64,000 nucleotides of DNA from Antedon bifida (GCA_963402885.1 OY727097.1:8618001-8682000); one strand, 5' to 3'. Positions 9,950 through 23,045 are shown, counted from the first letter of the stretch. The notes: generated by a model from the letters alone, not told the origin. Numbers and translations are program-made.

Positions 9950-12345
9950 TTACGTTAATACTAAATTTGGCTCCGACAATCCACGAGATTTCATATAGCA
10001 AACGATCAAGACCATATAAAATAAACAGCGAAAAAATACAAGAATTAATTTACTTCTGTTCTCTGGGGAACACATAGGGATATCCTCCTTTTTAACTTTG
10101 AGTACCCACCTAGTAACTCGTTTTTGACTACGCTCAATTAGGTCACTTTGGTTGGTAACCATGCAGGCAAGCCATATTCAATCAAAGACAAGCCACAGCA
10201 CTACATGAACATATGCCGGCATCATTAATTTTTTTCCTATGACTAGACTAAGGCAGAATTCATGAATAATTCATTAGAATAATTATGACATAGTATGGGA
10301 CATTATAGAGGGCGCTATATAAGCATGGAGAGCAGAGCCATATATAGAGAGAGTTACGGCATTGAATGGATTAGAAGCCGTGTTTGTGTCCAACTATTCC
10401 TATGTAGCGTATGGAGTTGAGTCTTTTGTTTTGAAAATGTATAACGTTCAAAAGGCTTTAATTATCGAATTTAATATTAAAACAATCAATTTGATTAAAG
10501 GCTTTTGTTAAAATAATAAAAAAATTATAAAGTTACTGCGAACATGATTTAAAACAACAAAAATAGCAATTTCGGACGGGCTCTGGTTGTGCGCTCCATG
10601 CACGCTCTACGCGTGCGCGTTTAGTTTGTACAGCGATTCTCTATAGTAATGCATTGTTTTTACATTTTGTTGTTTAAAATCATGTTCGCAGTAACTTTAT
10701 GAGGTACACCTGACAAAGAAAGGGACCAAGACAGCTAGCCCGAGGTACACCTGACAATACTGGCAACGAGTTAGAGGTGGTACCTTGGAACTGTACTCGT
10801 TGATATCGTCCAATTAGGAATGATGATATCCAGTTCAGTACTGCCCCTTGTATATCAAAAAGTCCAAGTTTGTGGCATTTTGTCGAAAGCTCGACTCATA
10901 TCTAAAGTATCAATGATGGCCGGTACTAGATTATCAAGGATTTTGGACCATTGATACACAATGTTGGTTAGTTTAGTGATACATGATTTCCCTTTGACAA
11001 ACCCATGTTGATTTGAGTCAATAAGACAGTAATCTGTCAAAAATGAGTTGAATTTTTTTTATAACAATCTTTTCCATGAGTTAACTGAACACTGAAGGTC
11101 TATAAATAGACATGAGCGATTTGTCTCCTGCTTTGTAAACTGGTATCACATTTGCATTTTTCCAATCAACTGGCAGTTTTCCTACAATCAAAAGATATGC
11201 GAAATAACAACCACAGTGGGTGGGAAATTCTGGACAAAATATGTTTAATAAGTTTATGCGTGATCTGACCAGATCCTAGTTAGGTTTTAAAGAAGAAATA
11301 GCAGATGGAATATTTGAAAATGACGGGATTGAAAAAGGACATGCAGATGGATGTTTAAGGTTGGAATTTGGAATGTTAAAAATTGACACAAAATGTTTGT
11401 TAAGCCATTTGCAATATGTTAAAATTCTGAATATTGCACATCATTTGGATTATAAAAAGTGTTTGGTTGGCCTGCTGACCTTCTGGCACCAGAACCGCTT
11501 TTTACTATAATATGAGTAATTAAAAAGATTGTTTACAAAACTCTTTGTATGAACTTTTGATTTCATATTTTTTTCTATATTTTTTTCTGTTTATATTGTA
11601 ACCAAATGGTAGATACACCCGTATTCTTTGCTTTCTGAAATAGTTGACGCTTTTTTCGAATCAGAAGTTTGATATCTTTAGTATCTAAGGATCTAAAGGT
11701 TTCCGTGTCTTTTTAGTGACAGTTGGGATACTGTCACGAACAGCTGCATCAAAGATATCAAGAAAACCGATCCAAGACACTTCAATGTCTTCTAAATTCA
11801 TAGAAAAACACTCCTTGAATATTTGAGAAAGGTTCTTATTGAAGATTTACATGGCAGAGTTTTACGAATATCTAAAACAAACTCAATTGTCTTATGGTCA
11901 CTCTCAACAGGATTATCCACTGCGCGTGTAAAACGAGATTTTTCAGTTTGGTTAGTGAAGGTAAGGTGATAGTCATGAGAAAGCCTGGTCAGTTGTTCAT
12001 AACCATACTCTATAGTATCTTTGAGTTGATATGGGGCACTTGGCCAGTCCACATCGCCAAGGATTAAAACGCCTTTGTATTGATTGAAGTAATTTTCAAA
12101 TACGGATATTGCTTGGTTGAAGCTTCCCAGTATGCCATGTTTTTATTTGGAGGTCGATACACAATTGCTAAAAGCCATGTAACTATTCTAATAGTTACAG
12201 ATATCCACAATCTCACTAAATTGTCGTCACTTTCAATTACTTTGGGATTCAAATTAGCCTTGACAGCGACCAGTACTCCACCAGGTACGATCTCTTCGGA
12301 GAATGTCATAATTTTCCGAGAAATGTAGGTTATTTGAATCAGCAC
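9950..12345 (-). mobile_element. Degenerate LINE (CR1/jockey-like), minus strand
   Basis: Three parts lie in the right order on the minus strand. An endonuclease-like part (12345-11798) has GGVLVAVK and IVYRPPNKN. A reverse-transcriptase part (about 11040-10855) has NQHGFVKGKSC and DMSRAFDKMP, typical of the palm region in CR1/jockey-type LINEs. A C-terminal part (10162-9950) has LIERSQKRVTRWVL. The frame is interrupted many times and the catalytic YADD region was not found, so the copy is dead. A hairpin element and other DNA (10190-10740) split it. No 3' tail or target duplication is clear. Confidence 0.8.
10529..10698. mobile_element. Small fold-back element with 34-bp inverted repeats
   Basis: The arm at 10529-10562 (AAAGTTACTGCGAACATG...) is repeated in reverse complement at 10665-10698 with one mismatch. 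About 100 bp lie between, including the GC-rich CATGCACGCTCTACGCGTGC. It lies between the reverse-transcriptase and C-terminal parts of the LINE and looks like a non-autonomous inverted-repeat insertion. Confidence 0.6.
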
Positions 12346-14074
12346 ATTGTTTCGGTTAAATACATTATATCGATGTCACTCGGCCCAGATGAACAGTAGG
12401 CTGCTAACTAAACAGACTTCATCCGAATGCTACGACAGTTCAATAGACTACAAGAAATACCTTTATATGATGGACTTGAGTTTATATTGTGATAATCAAC
12501 AGAATTGTCAATGTTTCTTCAACAACATGAGTTATCGATTCATTTTTCTAGAGATAAAAAACGGTTCAAATAGTAACAACCTAAATAAAATAATTGACAA
12601 GGTACTAAATTGACGTTTTATGTTTTTTCTATTTAAAAATAATCTTTAAAATATTATAGATTAGGCATACAACATTACCACATCATAAATTATAAATATT
12701 ACAAACTATAAGAAAATAGAAGAAAATAATCTAACATTAACAGTCTACCGTATCATGAAATTGAACCTTGTACAATGATAAAAATTACTCACTTTCTGGT
12801 TAGTTGTGGAACTTCTCGGTTCATTTGTAACGTTGATTTCCCGCCATGGTCGTTTGATCTTGATTGGACCTTTACATGAATTTATGTCTGATGTTAATGG
12901 TTCTAAATTTCGCCATTTTCGCTTCCTTCCGTTGAGGCCATTATTATATTCTCCAGAATCTGTCACATGTCAAACATTCAATGTTTAGGCCTAGGCTACT
13001 TAATTTATTAAATTAGGAAAGACAGAACACTTTTCATCACTATGATGGATATCCGGATATGTGTTTTTAAAACTTTCGAATTGATAACAACATTAACGAC
13101 AAAATGATTAGGCTAATTAGGCCTAGATTATTTTTTAAAAGACCAACTCTGCTGGGTGGACGGACATTTTTCGTCTAAATTTATGAATGTATCGTCCAAG
13201 AAAATGCCAAAATAAATCGCGATTTTAAAAATGTATATACTTTGGTGGGCCGATGTGTCTTCCAAACTTACGTACTGTCCAAGGCCATGGACAGTACTAA
13301 AATAAATCTCAATTTTGAAAATAGAACTAAGATTCATTTTGGTATTCGTCATTTAATAATCATACTCTTGTTACGTATGAAGTCAATATAATTATTTTAA
13401 ATCGTATATTTACGGGACTTGTGTGTGGGTGCTTACCCGAAGAAGCGTAATAAAGTGGTGGTGGTGCGTGTGAATCGATTTGGCCAGTGGTGGCTTAAAA
13501 AAATTGTAAAAGAAAATTTGTAATTTAAGATATTGTTCACTACCTTTTGAAGTAGTTGTGCCTTTTAAGACGTTCTTCAACTTGGTCTTGTTACTTCCGA
13601 TCATAGTTCTTAGTATGATATTAAAAATGTATTATATATTTTCAAATAATTTAAGAGCGTTTTTTGAAAAGAACTTTCTGTGAGAAATATCAAACAGAAA
13701 TGACGTCTGTTTGTTCTACGCTACCATAGATATCGAATAAACATCACAATGCATTATTTACGCGGGCGTGGTACGCGTTATTGCTATGGTAATTATGCGC
13801 GCTTTCTTATCTAAAGATTTGTCTGTACTATCAAAACTTGATAAAAATAAAATATATTCTCTTAAAATGAATACAAACTATTCAAATCAAATTAACTGTA
13901 TAACAGTACAGATGATGATTAAAATCATTATGTTGATTGTTACACCCCAACAAGTAGATAGAAATAGAGCACAGAGCTGAGCGCTGCCGCTGCTGAAAGG
14001 AGCCATCTATCAATACATCAATCCAATAATATTTATTATACTGTATAACATCTAAATACATTCCTGTCATTTGA
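12346..14074. other. AT-rich intergenic DNA without a supported gene
   Basis: A short open stretch on the minus strand (12966-12792) ends at a good donor (AAA, then GTGAGT) but has no recognisable product or partner exon. A weakly duplicated AAAATAAATC block occurs near 13210 and 13305. Nothing else stands out. Confidence 0.35.
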
Positions 14075-14225
14075 TTGGACGATTATGGGTCACATGGCGT
14101 GCAATAGTACGCACTATTTAACAATCGTTAAATAGTACTTTTTTCGTGTACGAAAAAAAAACTGTTAACGTTTGGAAAATATGTTTATACTATTGCTTTT
14201 AAAATACAACAGCGCCACCTATTTT
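14075..14225 (+). mobile_element. MITE-like repeat with palindromic core, first copy
   Basis: It contains GATTGGACGATT, CATGGCGTGCAATAGTA and the palindrome GTACTATTTAAC...GTTAAATAGTAC. The same ordered motifs occur in reverse orientation at 47870-48040 in an AIFM1 intron. The termini are not defined, so the limits are approximate. Confidence 0.5.
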
Positions 14226-15184
14226 GTACGTCCACCGCAAAGTAGAGCATACAACACCATAATAAATGCAACATATTCTTCATTTGAAATACAGTTATCA
14301 ATGTGTGAACAATGGTGTACTTAATGGAATCAGGACTGGAGAAAGTCTGATCATTTTGTTGGTCTTGTGAGGGTTTGTCTCACTTTCATAATACAATACT
14401 TTTGTTTTTTCTCTCTCCTTTCTATATGTTACAGTGTTAGAAATATCGTAGTTACAATAAATAATATATCCTTATACTGTATATACATAAGATGCTTGAT
14501 CTCGTCATAAACTACATTTAATTTAAATATATAAATAACAAAATTGCTATAAAAAGACGATAAAAATTTATCAAAATCGTACACTTATGACTGGGATTAT
14601 TACAGATACAGATACAGATAACTTTTATTGTCCAAATAAACTGCATAAATTGCATTTGCTCACTTATCACATAAAAATATCGTATAAAAATAAAGTATAA
14701 AATGTAGAATAACAATAAATATAAAAATACACAATGATTAAAATAGTTCTAGTCTAGTATGTTCTAGTATGTTCGTTCCGGTAGCCTGATCATTAACAAG
14801 GTTTTATAAATTGTCAATACTTTTAACTTTTCTTTTAGATCCAAGCAAAATGCACCCCGTTTTTGTGAGTGCATGGCCAACAACATCAACAACAACAAAA
14901 TCGACGACGACAACGATAATGTTTTTATTTCTATCTAATTGTATTTTGGTACTTTAAAGGTCCTATGTGAATGTGAATATGAAATTTTAAAAAAGGCATC
15001 TAATTTTCAGAATTAATTTTATAGAATTATTTCTGATTTAACTGCTCTTTTAAATTGTTGTCTTTTTCCTTGAATTGAAGTAGTAGACATAAAGCACTGT
15101 CCTATGGTACTCTGTATTTACATTGTAACGGTTCTGAATAACATGTATCAATACGAACACGTTTTCGTCTATTAGATAAATATA
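14226..15184. other. AT-rich intergenic DNA, nothing recognised
   Basis: Holds ACAGATACAGATACAGATAAC followed by TTTTATTGTCC near 14600, a pattern seen in SINE and LINE tails of marine animals, and a CAACAACAACAA/CGACGACGACAA stretch near 14880. No gene is supported. Confidence 0.35.
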
Positions 15185-15185
15185 A

Positions 15186-15675
15186 GAGAGGTTTCGCAAT
15201 CTTACGAATACGATAACGAAAACGGATACGTTACGCACACGTATTCGTTTTCGTAAGCCAGTAAAAATCTGTTTCGCATGGCAACAAAATATTGAGGGCG
15301 CCGTCCAAAATATGACTGCGGTAAATGTGAGCGAAGCGCAGGTACGTGTTGCTTAGCTGCCTAGGCCTAGCGTAACATTTTAACTTTAAAAACTGCTATT
15401 TATCAAAATTGACCTGGCATTTTAGTAAATTACTTTAGTAAATTACTTTCAATAAATCTATAATTATATTATAATCATGAATCATTCATGATTCAAATGC
15501 AAAATGTGCAAAATAGATCAAAAACTATACTCGTTTTGTAGTTACGAATATGACTGGTGATATTCGTCAACACAAATACGCTTTACGAATATGAAATGGG
15601 AATCAGCTCAAAAGTTTCACAAATGTGTGACGTATCCTTTTTCGTTATCGTATTCGTAAGGTTGCGAAACCTCCC
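15186..15675. mobile_element. MITE with about 45-bp terminal inverted repeats, TA flanks
   Basis: The left end GAGGTTTCGCAATCTTACGA continues through ATACGATAACGAAAA. The right end is its reverse complement with few differences and ends GCGAAACCTCCC next to TA. Left of the element is also TA, one base off. The interior has no coding region. A very short relative lies at 24067-24155. TA flanks fit a Tc1/mariner-type source, but the family is not proven. Confidence 0.75.
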
Positions 15676-16223
15676 TATTATCAAAACCATTCGACCGACC
15701 CAACACAAATTTCTTACAAATGATTTATTGGTCAACTGTATCAAATGGTATACTTCTCTAATATATATATCGTATATCGTAAGGTTACTGTAAATATTCA
15801 TATTTTATTACATGTTTTAATTAATTATTTTTTTTCGTTTTCTCCCGGTATTAAAACTACAAAGGTCTATTCCAAGTTTGATTGAATCCATCGGTATTTT
15901 TTATGTTTTGTGGACAATATATTTAAGACCAGTTGGTTCATAATAAATTTCGCTACATCAGCCAAATGTCAGTAATATGGAGAGGCATTTTAACTGGAAT
16001 AACTGAGTAGGTAAGAGACGTTAACATATAGTATAGGTCTACCAGTAAGTATATATAAGTATGTATAAACACATCAGCCAAATAACAATATTATTATATT
16101 AACTTGAATAATTCATTTTTCTTTGATAACTAAAATTCATTTTGGTAGCATCAGTATTGGAAATATTAATTCACGAGTTGGAAACAAAATCTGTATTGAG
16201 ATTTACCAGTAGTAGATGGAAAA
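15676..16223. other. 5' flank of arylsulfatase copy 2
   Basis: AT-rich DNA. The last bases before the start (TTTACCAGTAGTAGATG) match the same place in copy 3 (TTTTTACCGGTAGTAGATG), so the leader is conserved between these copies. No TATA box is evident. Confidence 0.45.
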
Positions 16224-19200
16224 ATGTTGACAACAATAATATGCCTACTTACTCTAGAATACAGTGTAGCTTATACAGAGAAACCTAATGTTGTAATCTT
16301 TCTTGCTGACGACATGGGATACGCTGACCTACAAAGTTACGGTAACCCTCTATCGATGACTCCGAATATCGATGAATTGGAGAGATCGGGATTGAAGTTT
16401 ACACAAATGTACAGTTCTGGTCCATTATGTAGCGCTTCAAGGTAAGAATTAACAGAAACAATTAGGCCCTAGCAATTTAAGTGTAAAGTTTTTGTACAAC
16501 ACTTTGTATCTTGTTTTGAGAAAACATTCATGTCATTATGCAAGTTTGCCCATATTTGGAATAAACCTGGAGAATGACACGGTTATTACGGTTATGTGAG
16601 CTCTTTAATCTGTCCGTTGGTATGTGTTTTATTTTCAACTAGTATCCTGTGTGGAATAAAGTGTTTTTATTCCACAATAGTATAATCGAATTTCGATAAA
16701 ATATTGATTCAAATAAGAATGTTAATTAGGCCATTCCAATATATCCTTCAATTTGTAATGTCTATAGTATTAAATAATAGGGCTGGACTACTAACCGGGC
16801 GTTATCCTGTTCGCACTGGAGTTTGGAACAGCGATCCGGATGGCGATGCTGTCTTTACGTCAAAATCTCTTCTTGGACTACCATTAAATGAGATAACTAT
16901 TCCTGAAATGCTAGCAACCCAAGGCTACAAATCTGCCATCATTGGAAAATGGCACTTAGGTGTTGGACTGTCCAAAGAATATCTACCTTTAAATCAGGGC
17001 TTTGATCATTTTTTTGGACTCCCATACAGCCATGAAAGTTGTTTTTCTAGTGCGTGTTTTTACCCAGATATAGAATGTGAAAGCATCATAAACAATAATT
17101 CTCTTCCTTGCCCTTTGATGCTGGAAAATGACATAATTGAGCAACCTCTAGACTTGACGACTTTAGCAGACCGACAAGTAAGAGCAGCCAGAAGTTGGAT
17201 ACAAGAATTTGCTTGTAACGAAACACCATTTTTACTCTTTTACTCATTCCTTCATCCACACACTCCACAATTCGCGGGCAGACGATACATAAATCAAACG
17301 AAGGGCGGTAAATATACAGATTCACTGGCTGAACTCGATTGGGAGATTGGCGAGGTGATGGACGAGTTAAGAAAAAATGATCTCATAGAAAATACATTGG
17401 TATTATTCACATCAGATAATGGGTAAGATGATTTGTTATTTGTTATTTTCTGTAGTTAAACGTTATCAACCAAAGTGCTCTGTGTTAATGATTAAATCGA
17501 AGTTCATAAACGATTTATTTAAGTGTGATCAATTCGATTCAAATTCGGTCAAATTTAAATGGCCTCAAATTTTAAAAGTTATGCTTTTAACCACATTCAA
17601 TGTATCGAGCCTTTTTTAAGCTAAGGAACCCCACTTATATGAAACGGGCATCAATATGATCAGTATTATACTCGCACTATAAGTTGAAGGTTCGAATCTG
17701 ATCAGATATGTTCATTTATTTTAATTTTTAAAAAACACGCTTTTTATTTATTCATATAATTATTATGTTGAAAACTCCAGTCCGTTTTCACAGGCCTGAT
17801 AAGGAATCACACACACAGGGAGGATTTTCAGGACCAATGAGATGTGGAAAGTTTTGCACATTCGATGGTGGATCACGTGTACCCGCAATTGCGTCATGGC
17901 CTGGTCATATCAAACAAGGTGTTTCAATGGAACTTCTAAGTCATCTAGATATTTGGTCGACTTTAAGAAGATTAAGTGGTACTCTAGTGGATTATTTCGA
18001 CATTATTCTTGATGGCTATGATATTAGTGATGTTTTATTCAGCGGTGAAAAGGTGGGTTTAAATAACTTATTCTCTATGGTTTATATTTTACTAAATATA
18101 AAATACGTAGATACGAAGTTATCAAAAAATCGCATTTCTCTCTTTCTTATTGTGATAATTGTCATAATATATAATCATAAATAATAATATTGTGATAATG
18201 TAACTCGAAACTGTTTCACGTTAAAAGAGCGAGTTTTCACCTTTTAAGAAGTGGTTAAAATTGTCTGATGTAATCGTTTTACCAGTTTTAAAATCGTTAA
18301 CAAGAGTAAGACTTATTCTTTAATACTAGTCCTACTCGTGAAACATCATTCACTCTAAAGGATGTGATCATCATCATTATTTTACATTAAGACAGATTTT
18401 CAAAAACCAAGCAGTTCTGATTGGGAGAGTAAAATTATTAATACTAGATAGTACGATCGCTTCGCTCGCGTACCATCTAATACCCCTTTCACACCAAAAC
18501 TCCGGAGTGATCTCCGGAGACACCCCGGGGTTTACGACCATTCAAAACATCGAGAAACTCCGGAGATACCCCTTTCACACTAACCTGGCAACACCGGGGT
18601 TTATAAAATAAAATTGTAAATGTCGCCCTCTATTTTGTTTGTTTACATAGCGACGATCATTAGAATGATTTTATTTAGACCCGCTATATATGTTTTACAA
18701 ATATTTAAAGTATTTTGAAATAATACTAAAGCAATGAGTGATCGTGTGAGAATGACCTTTTGACCTGAAAACTCCGGAGTTCGATGTTGGTACCTTTCAC
18801 ACCAAAACACAGGGGTGTCCCCGCAGTTCGCTCTCCGGAAAATATTCAGCTGTTCAACCCCGCAGTTTTAAACTCCGGAGTTGCTTGATTTTACCTTTCA
18901 CACAAAAACACCGGAGTTTTGCTTTTGGTGTGAAAGGGGTATAGGTCGTGCCCACAGATGGTTCTCTAATACATAGTAATTTCAGCGTTAAAAAACTGGC
19001 GATTTCAAATGTACGTACCGCAGGACAATAATACATGTCGTTTACAGGAACGAATAAATAGATTGATGTACTCAACTAAAATTAGCACCCTGGAAATTGC
19101 TTCCTAAAGAGAAACTTGTCACAAAATGAGACCAATTATTTGAGTCAAATTTAAAAAAACTTAATTTGTGTTTTGTATGTAGCATTAGGGTTGAGGGATG

Positions 19201-20880
19201 GGGAAGAGGATACGTGCAAAGATGAACAATTTTTAAATATATTCTTTATCCATTTAGTAAAGAAACATTAATTGTTTTCATGTTTTACAATACCACTAAA
19301 CTGAAACTGTCACCGTCATAGTCGATTGAAGTAGTACAGTACATGTAACGATACATCACTACGACGTTTATATTTTTTTGTAATTACAGTATTAATTAAT
19401 ACAAATGTTAAGAAGCAACTGTCAATAATAAAGTTTATTTGTTTATGTTTATATAATGTAAAACAATTTGTGAAAACCATCTCTATTCGGGGCAAATCGT
19501 AAATTCGCTTTAATCGTCAATACATAATTATCTAACTCAACTTAATTAGTAGGCCTAATGGTTTCTTAGAGCCAATTCATACTTAAGTTAGTTCCTACTC
19601 ACCAACGTTGTTCTGCGTAACGTTTAGGGCATGTGATCCTTCGTAAATAAAAATAATAAAATACCTATATCCAAGACACTTGTGGAACAGAGATTGGAAT
19701 GTTCCATTCATCGAAAACCAATACATTTGTATAAACGTATATTAAAAATATCAAAATAGTATTTTTAGTCGCGACTCTATAGTTCACTATGTCGGTCGGT
19801 CGGTCTGTCTGTCGGTCCGGTATCACTATGCGTTTTAGCACGCGACTTATGGCTGTTGGCCTTGTTTTAAAGATGGACATCCATTAGACAGTGTATACTA
19901 CGATCGGAAAACACACCTATTTGGAGCAAATCGTTGAACCTAAATTCGTTTTAATCGTCAATAACTAATTATCTAATTCAATTTCATTAGTAAACAGGGT
20001 TACATCAGGTGGTTAAAATCAGTACCGAAAGTACGAACCAACTTTATATACCATCAAGTAAACATTCTAAAAATAACGCGCGATATACCGAATTTTATCC
20101 ATACGTAAATTTATATATAGATTATACTCATAGCTATCGCTTTCAGGTTTTAGAGAAACAGAACGCACTTAAATGGATTTCAGTATTGAATTATTTTAAA
20201 GGTATTTTATAATGTGAATTGTGTTCCTTTTTCATTGTAAATATCAATTTTGAATTTGTCTTTATTGTTAATAATATATATATATATATATATACATTTT
20301 TTAAACCAAAATGCTTCGGGCTGCATGTTTTTTGTATAAACCTGAATAAATAAATACATTCTTGTTAATTGTATAGATTGTATTGGGTCTTCGTAATTAA
20401 AATATGCTAATTTTTACGTATTATATTTAACAGAGTCCACGAGAATCACTTCTGTATTACGACTACATGCCCGACCCAGAGACAGGACCTTATGCGATTC
20501 GAAACAACCGTTTCAAAGCACATTTCATTACAGAAAATATATTCGGAAGCGATCCAGTTGATTTAGACTCGATGTGCCGGTCTGGTAATGCCACAGAAAT
20601 TCATGAACGACCACTTATTTATGATCTACTGGTTGATCCAGAAGAAAGATTTGACATTGCGAGCAACTCAGCATGGGTAACTGAAATGATGGTTAAATTG
20701 ATGAACGAAGAATCGAAAGTCTTATTTGGACCAAGTGTTTTAGCTCAAGTAAATTCAACTATAAAACTTTGTTGTCTATCAAATTGTGAACCATTTCCAG
20801 TATGTTGTCAGTGTCCTTCTATTTATAGCTTAGATTTTTTCCCTATCCAAAATGTATGCAGAGAAGGAAGAAAAGAGTAA
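16224..20880 (+). CDS. ARSA-like: Arylsulfatase A-like protein, copy 2 (4 exons, CSASR)
   Basis: Predicted secreted or lysosomal sulfate-ester hydrolase. Exons 16224-16441, 16781-17422, 17794-18052 and 20434-20880 join in frame to 521 aa, close to human ARSA (507). The signal peptide is about residues 1-16 (MLTTIICLLTLEYSVA). Metal-binding ADD is followed by the sulfatase motif CSASR at 69-73, with Ala where ARSA has Pro. The general rule is C-x-(P/A)-x-R, so conversion to formylglycine remains possible. GKWHLGVG (His131), HPHTPQFAG, SDNG and RCGKFCT keep the other active-site residues, and the C-terminal CC/CC/C cysteines are present. Potential N-glycosylation sites include NQTKGG. Intron 3 (2381 bp) has been enlarged by a MITE and other repeats. 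It is most similar to copy 3, with which it shares KESHTQ/KDSHTQ-type residues in exon 3. Confidence 0.95.
18483..18939. mobile_element. MITE with CCCCTTTCACACC termini and CTCCGGAG palindromes
   Basis: The left end CCCCTTTCACACCAAAA after TA is matched at the right by TTTTGGTGTGAAAGGGG before TA. The 457-bp interior holds several CTCCGGAG or near-CTCCGGAG palindromes and internal copies of CCTTTCACAC, so it is a nested set of inverted repeats. It lies in intron 3 of copy 2 and has no coding region. Confidence 0.8.
19763..19866 (+). repeat. TCGCG/(GGTC)n short interspersed repeat, copy a
   Basis: Layout: TTTTTAGTCGCG, ACTCTATAGTTCACTATG, a GGTC run, then GCACGCGACTTATGGCTG and GGCCTTGTT. Six other copies occur at 23097, 25731, 37893, 40652, 41127 and 41641, in both orientations. 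The internal GGTC tetranucleotide run varies in length between copies. Confidence 0.7.
20271..20294. repeat. (TA)n microsatellite in intron 3 of copy 2
   Basis: About ten TA units. The corresponding site in copy 3 (near 29360) has the same flank without the run. Confidence 0.8.
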
Positions 20881-20923
20881 AGTTTCTTTAATACTTCTCC
20901 ATTACATTTCAGTGATCTCGAAC

Positions 20924-20929
20924 AATAAA
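20924..20929 (+). promoter_or_regulatory. Polyadenylation signal AATAAA of copy 2
   Basis: AATAAA lies 44 bases beyond the stop, in GAACAATAAAGTAACTC. The same sequence serves copy 3 at 30357, which supports a real signal. Confidence 0.6.
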
Positions 20930-21985
20930 GTAACTCAATACATTTTATTTTTTCCTAACGATATTAAATTAAGACTTAAGGATTATGGGAATTCCTTAGC
21001 TTTGGACCAGTAAACGAAATACAAAAACTTGTGTTATATAAATAGTTTGGCTTGGTTGTAACGTAATTGTTCTTTCTCGTTAAATAAGTTTGTAAAGAAC
21101 CGTCTAAATTTCGTCAGATATTTTGAAGACGTTCACTGTAATTAAAAAGTTTGTACATAATAATAACACCAGTTTCAAAATATTATATGCATGATGCATG
21201 ATAAAAGCGAACAAATTTGTATAACCAGACCAGCTCAATACCGATAAATGAAACGCAATCAAGAAGTCGATGGCAGTCCACGTGCCTTGTAAAAGTAAAC
21301 AACAATCAGTATCATTTGGGCCTAACAATTACGGAGCTTGAAATATCCAACCAACTGTATTGCATGTCTACTATAGTGACAGTAAATGAATGAAAAACGG
21401 ACTCATCAATGTTGATATAATGATCATCCATCAATCTTAAATTATCACAAATCACTAAATTGGAACGCAATTTCACATACAAACAACAGATTCAGAACTG
21501 AACTTAAACGGAAAGATTGGGGGAAAATGTGACCAACAATATTGTTATGCAAATGAGTCGTAAGTACATACATACATATTTATACCGCAGCATGTGAGAA
21601 ACGCCGCCATCTGAACTGAACTGAAAATTAAATAAACTTAAAATAAACACCCAATGAAAAGAGGAAAATGATTTTACTAGAGAATCAGAGAAAATATTTT
21701 TAAAAATAGAATAGGGAGAGATAGAGTAAGGAGAAAAATATATTGGTTCTACTTAATATTTCTTGTAAAATGTATCTTGAAACTACGCAATATGGTGATC
21801 GTGAAGGGAGTGATTTCGACTTTCCCAAATTGTTAAGTTATTGTATTTTTCATGTTGTTAGCACAATTCATTTAAAATTAGTTCTAATAACACCAGTTTC
21901 AAAATATTATATGCATGATGCATGATAAAAGCAAACAAATTTGTATAACCAGACCAGCTCAGTACCGATAAATGAAACGTACTAC
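20930..21985. repeat. 3' flank of copy 2, duplicated downstream of copy 4
   Basis: Several blocks match 40270-41910 in the same order, for example CATTTGGGCCTAACAATTAC (21313; 41305) and TAGAATAGGGAGAGATAGAG (21709; 41785). Copy 3 keeps a shortened version at 30440-30570. A piece with GATGCATGATAAAAGC occurs twice inside this flank (21193 and 21915). The flank moved with the gene as part of the duplication unit. Confidence 0.75.
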
Positions 21986-22864
21986 TAATAAAATAATTAT
22001 GACTTTTTATACCACTTTTATTCAACAAAACCAAATGCAAACATTACGAAAACAACAAAATATTAAAATAAAAACCTAGGAAAAATGCTTACCTTAAATT
22101 AGGACTAGCCAAAGCAAAAGGGGCATAGCAAGGCACAAGGGTAAATATAAAAGGATTCACTTCAGAACAAAAATTGTCAAAGTCGTCACTCCGGCGGACA
22201 AACCTGTAGGACATTGTTCATAGGTTTACACATTTCCACGGAAATAGAATGAAAGATGTGGAGAAAACCACTTTTCAAACCTTCTACACCGAAAAATGTA
22301 CCTCGAAAATTGGATTGATGTCTTCCAGAGATCCTGTACAATGCCCCCAAGTACAGTGAGCACCTCGACAACTTTTGTCCACTAAGAATATTAAAGCTAG
22401 GCCCGATGTTGCCACTGATAGAATGGTCTAGAGAACCTATTTCAAGGGTGACGTATTGCAAAGTTATTTTTCCGAATCCCACTGTATGTTGCCGAATCCA
22501 AGTTTGCCGAATTTCAGTTTGATAAAAAAAGTGTTTCCATTTACTAGCATAAATAAAGTTCCAATTCTATCTTAGGCTTACCTACTTTCTTCAAGCAATA
22601 GGCATACAGATTTGTTGACATTATTTCATTTCCTTTATTTATTTGACAAAAAAAAACCAGCAATAAAATCAGGTTAGAAAAAACAAGCGACCTAGGCCAC
22701 TATGACTCAATGAGTCAGTAATTCTTTCATATAATATAAAAATATTTAAATTAGGAAATTAAAACATAATTATTGTTATTGTTTGTAATTATCTTTAAAA
22801 TAGTTCAAAGGAAAATTAACACCTGACCTTTTTAACAAAATTCAGACATATACATTTTCGCGAT
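21986..22864. other. Intergenic DNA with dispersed repeats
   Basis: 22480-22540 has TTCCGAATCCCACTGTATG and CAGTTTGATAAAA, a fragment of the 42510-43270 satellite. About 200 bp from 22598 match 32347-32545 upstream of copy 4 (ACCTAGGCCACTATGACTC in both). An open minus-strand stretch at 22482-22186 has no recognisable product. Confidence 0.5.
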
Positions 22865-23045
22865 TTGTCCAAAATGGGGAAATTTCTGTCCAAAATAGAG
22901 AAGTGCTGTGTCCAAAATAGAGAAATCAGATTTGTTCAAAATAGGTAAATTTGTCCAGAATAGAGAAGTGCTAGAAACTGTCCAATATAGAGAAATCCGA
23001 TTTGTTCAAAATGGGTAAATTTGTCCAGAATAGAGAAGTGCTGTG
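22865..23045. repeat. Satellite fragment (GTCCAAAATAGAGAA units)
   Basis: Alternating GTCCAAAATAGAGAAATC, TTGTTCAAAATAGG and GTCCAGAATAGAGAAGTGC. The same units form the larger array at 28128-28640 in intron 2 of copy 3. Confidence 0.8.

Noticed and set aside
12745-12966. Open stretch on the minus strand with a good donor after NQK
   Set aside because: It has a plausible acceptor and donor and a balanced composition, but no recognisable domain and no partner exon within reach; too little to call a gene.
22186-22482. 98-codon open frame on the minus strand
   Set aside because: No known motif, and its start lies in a satellite fragment.
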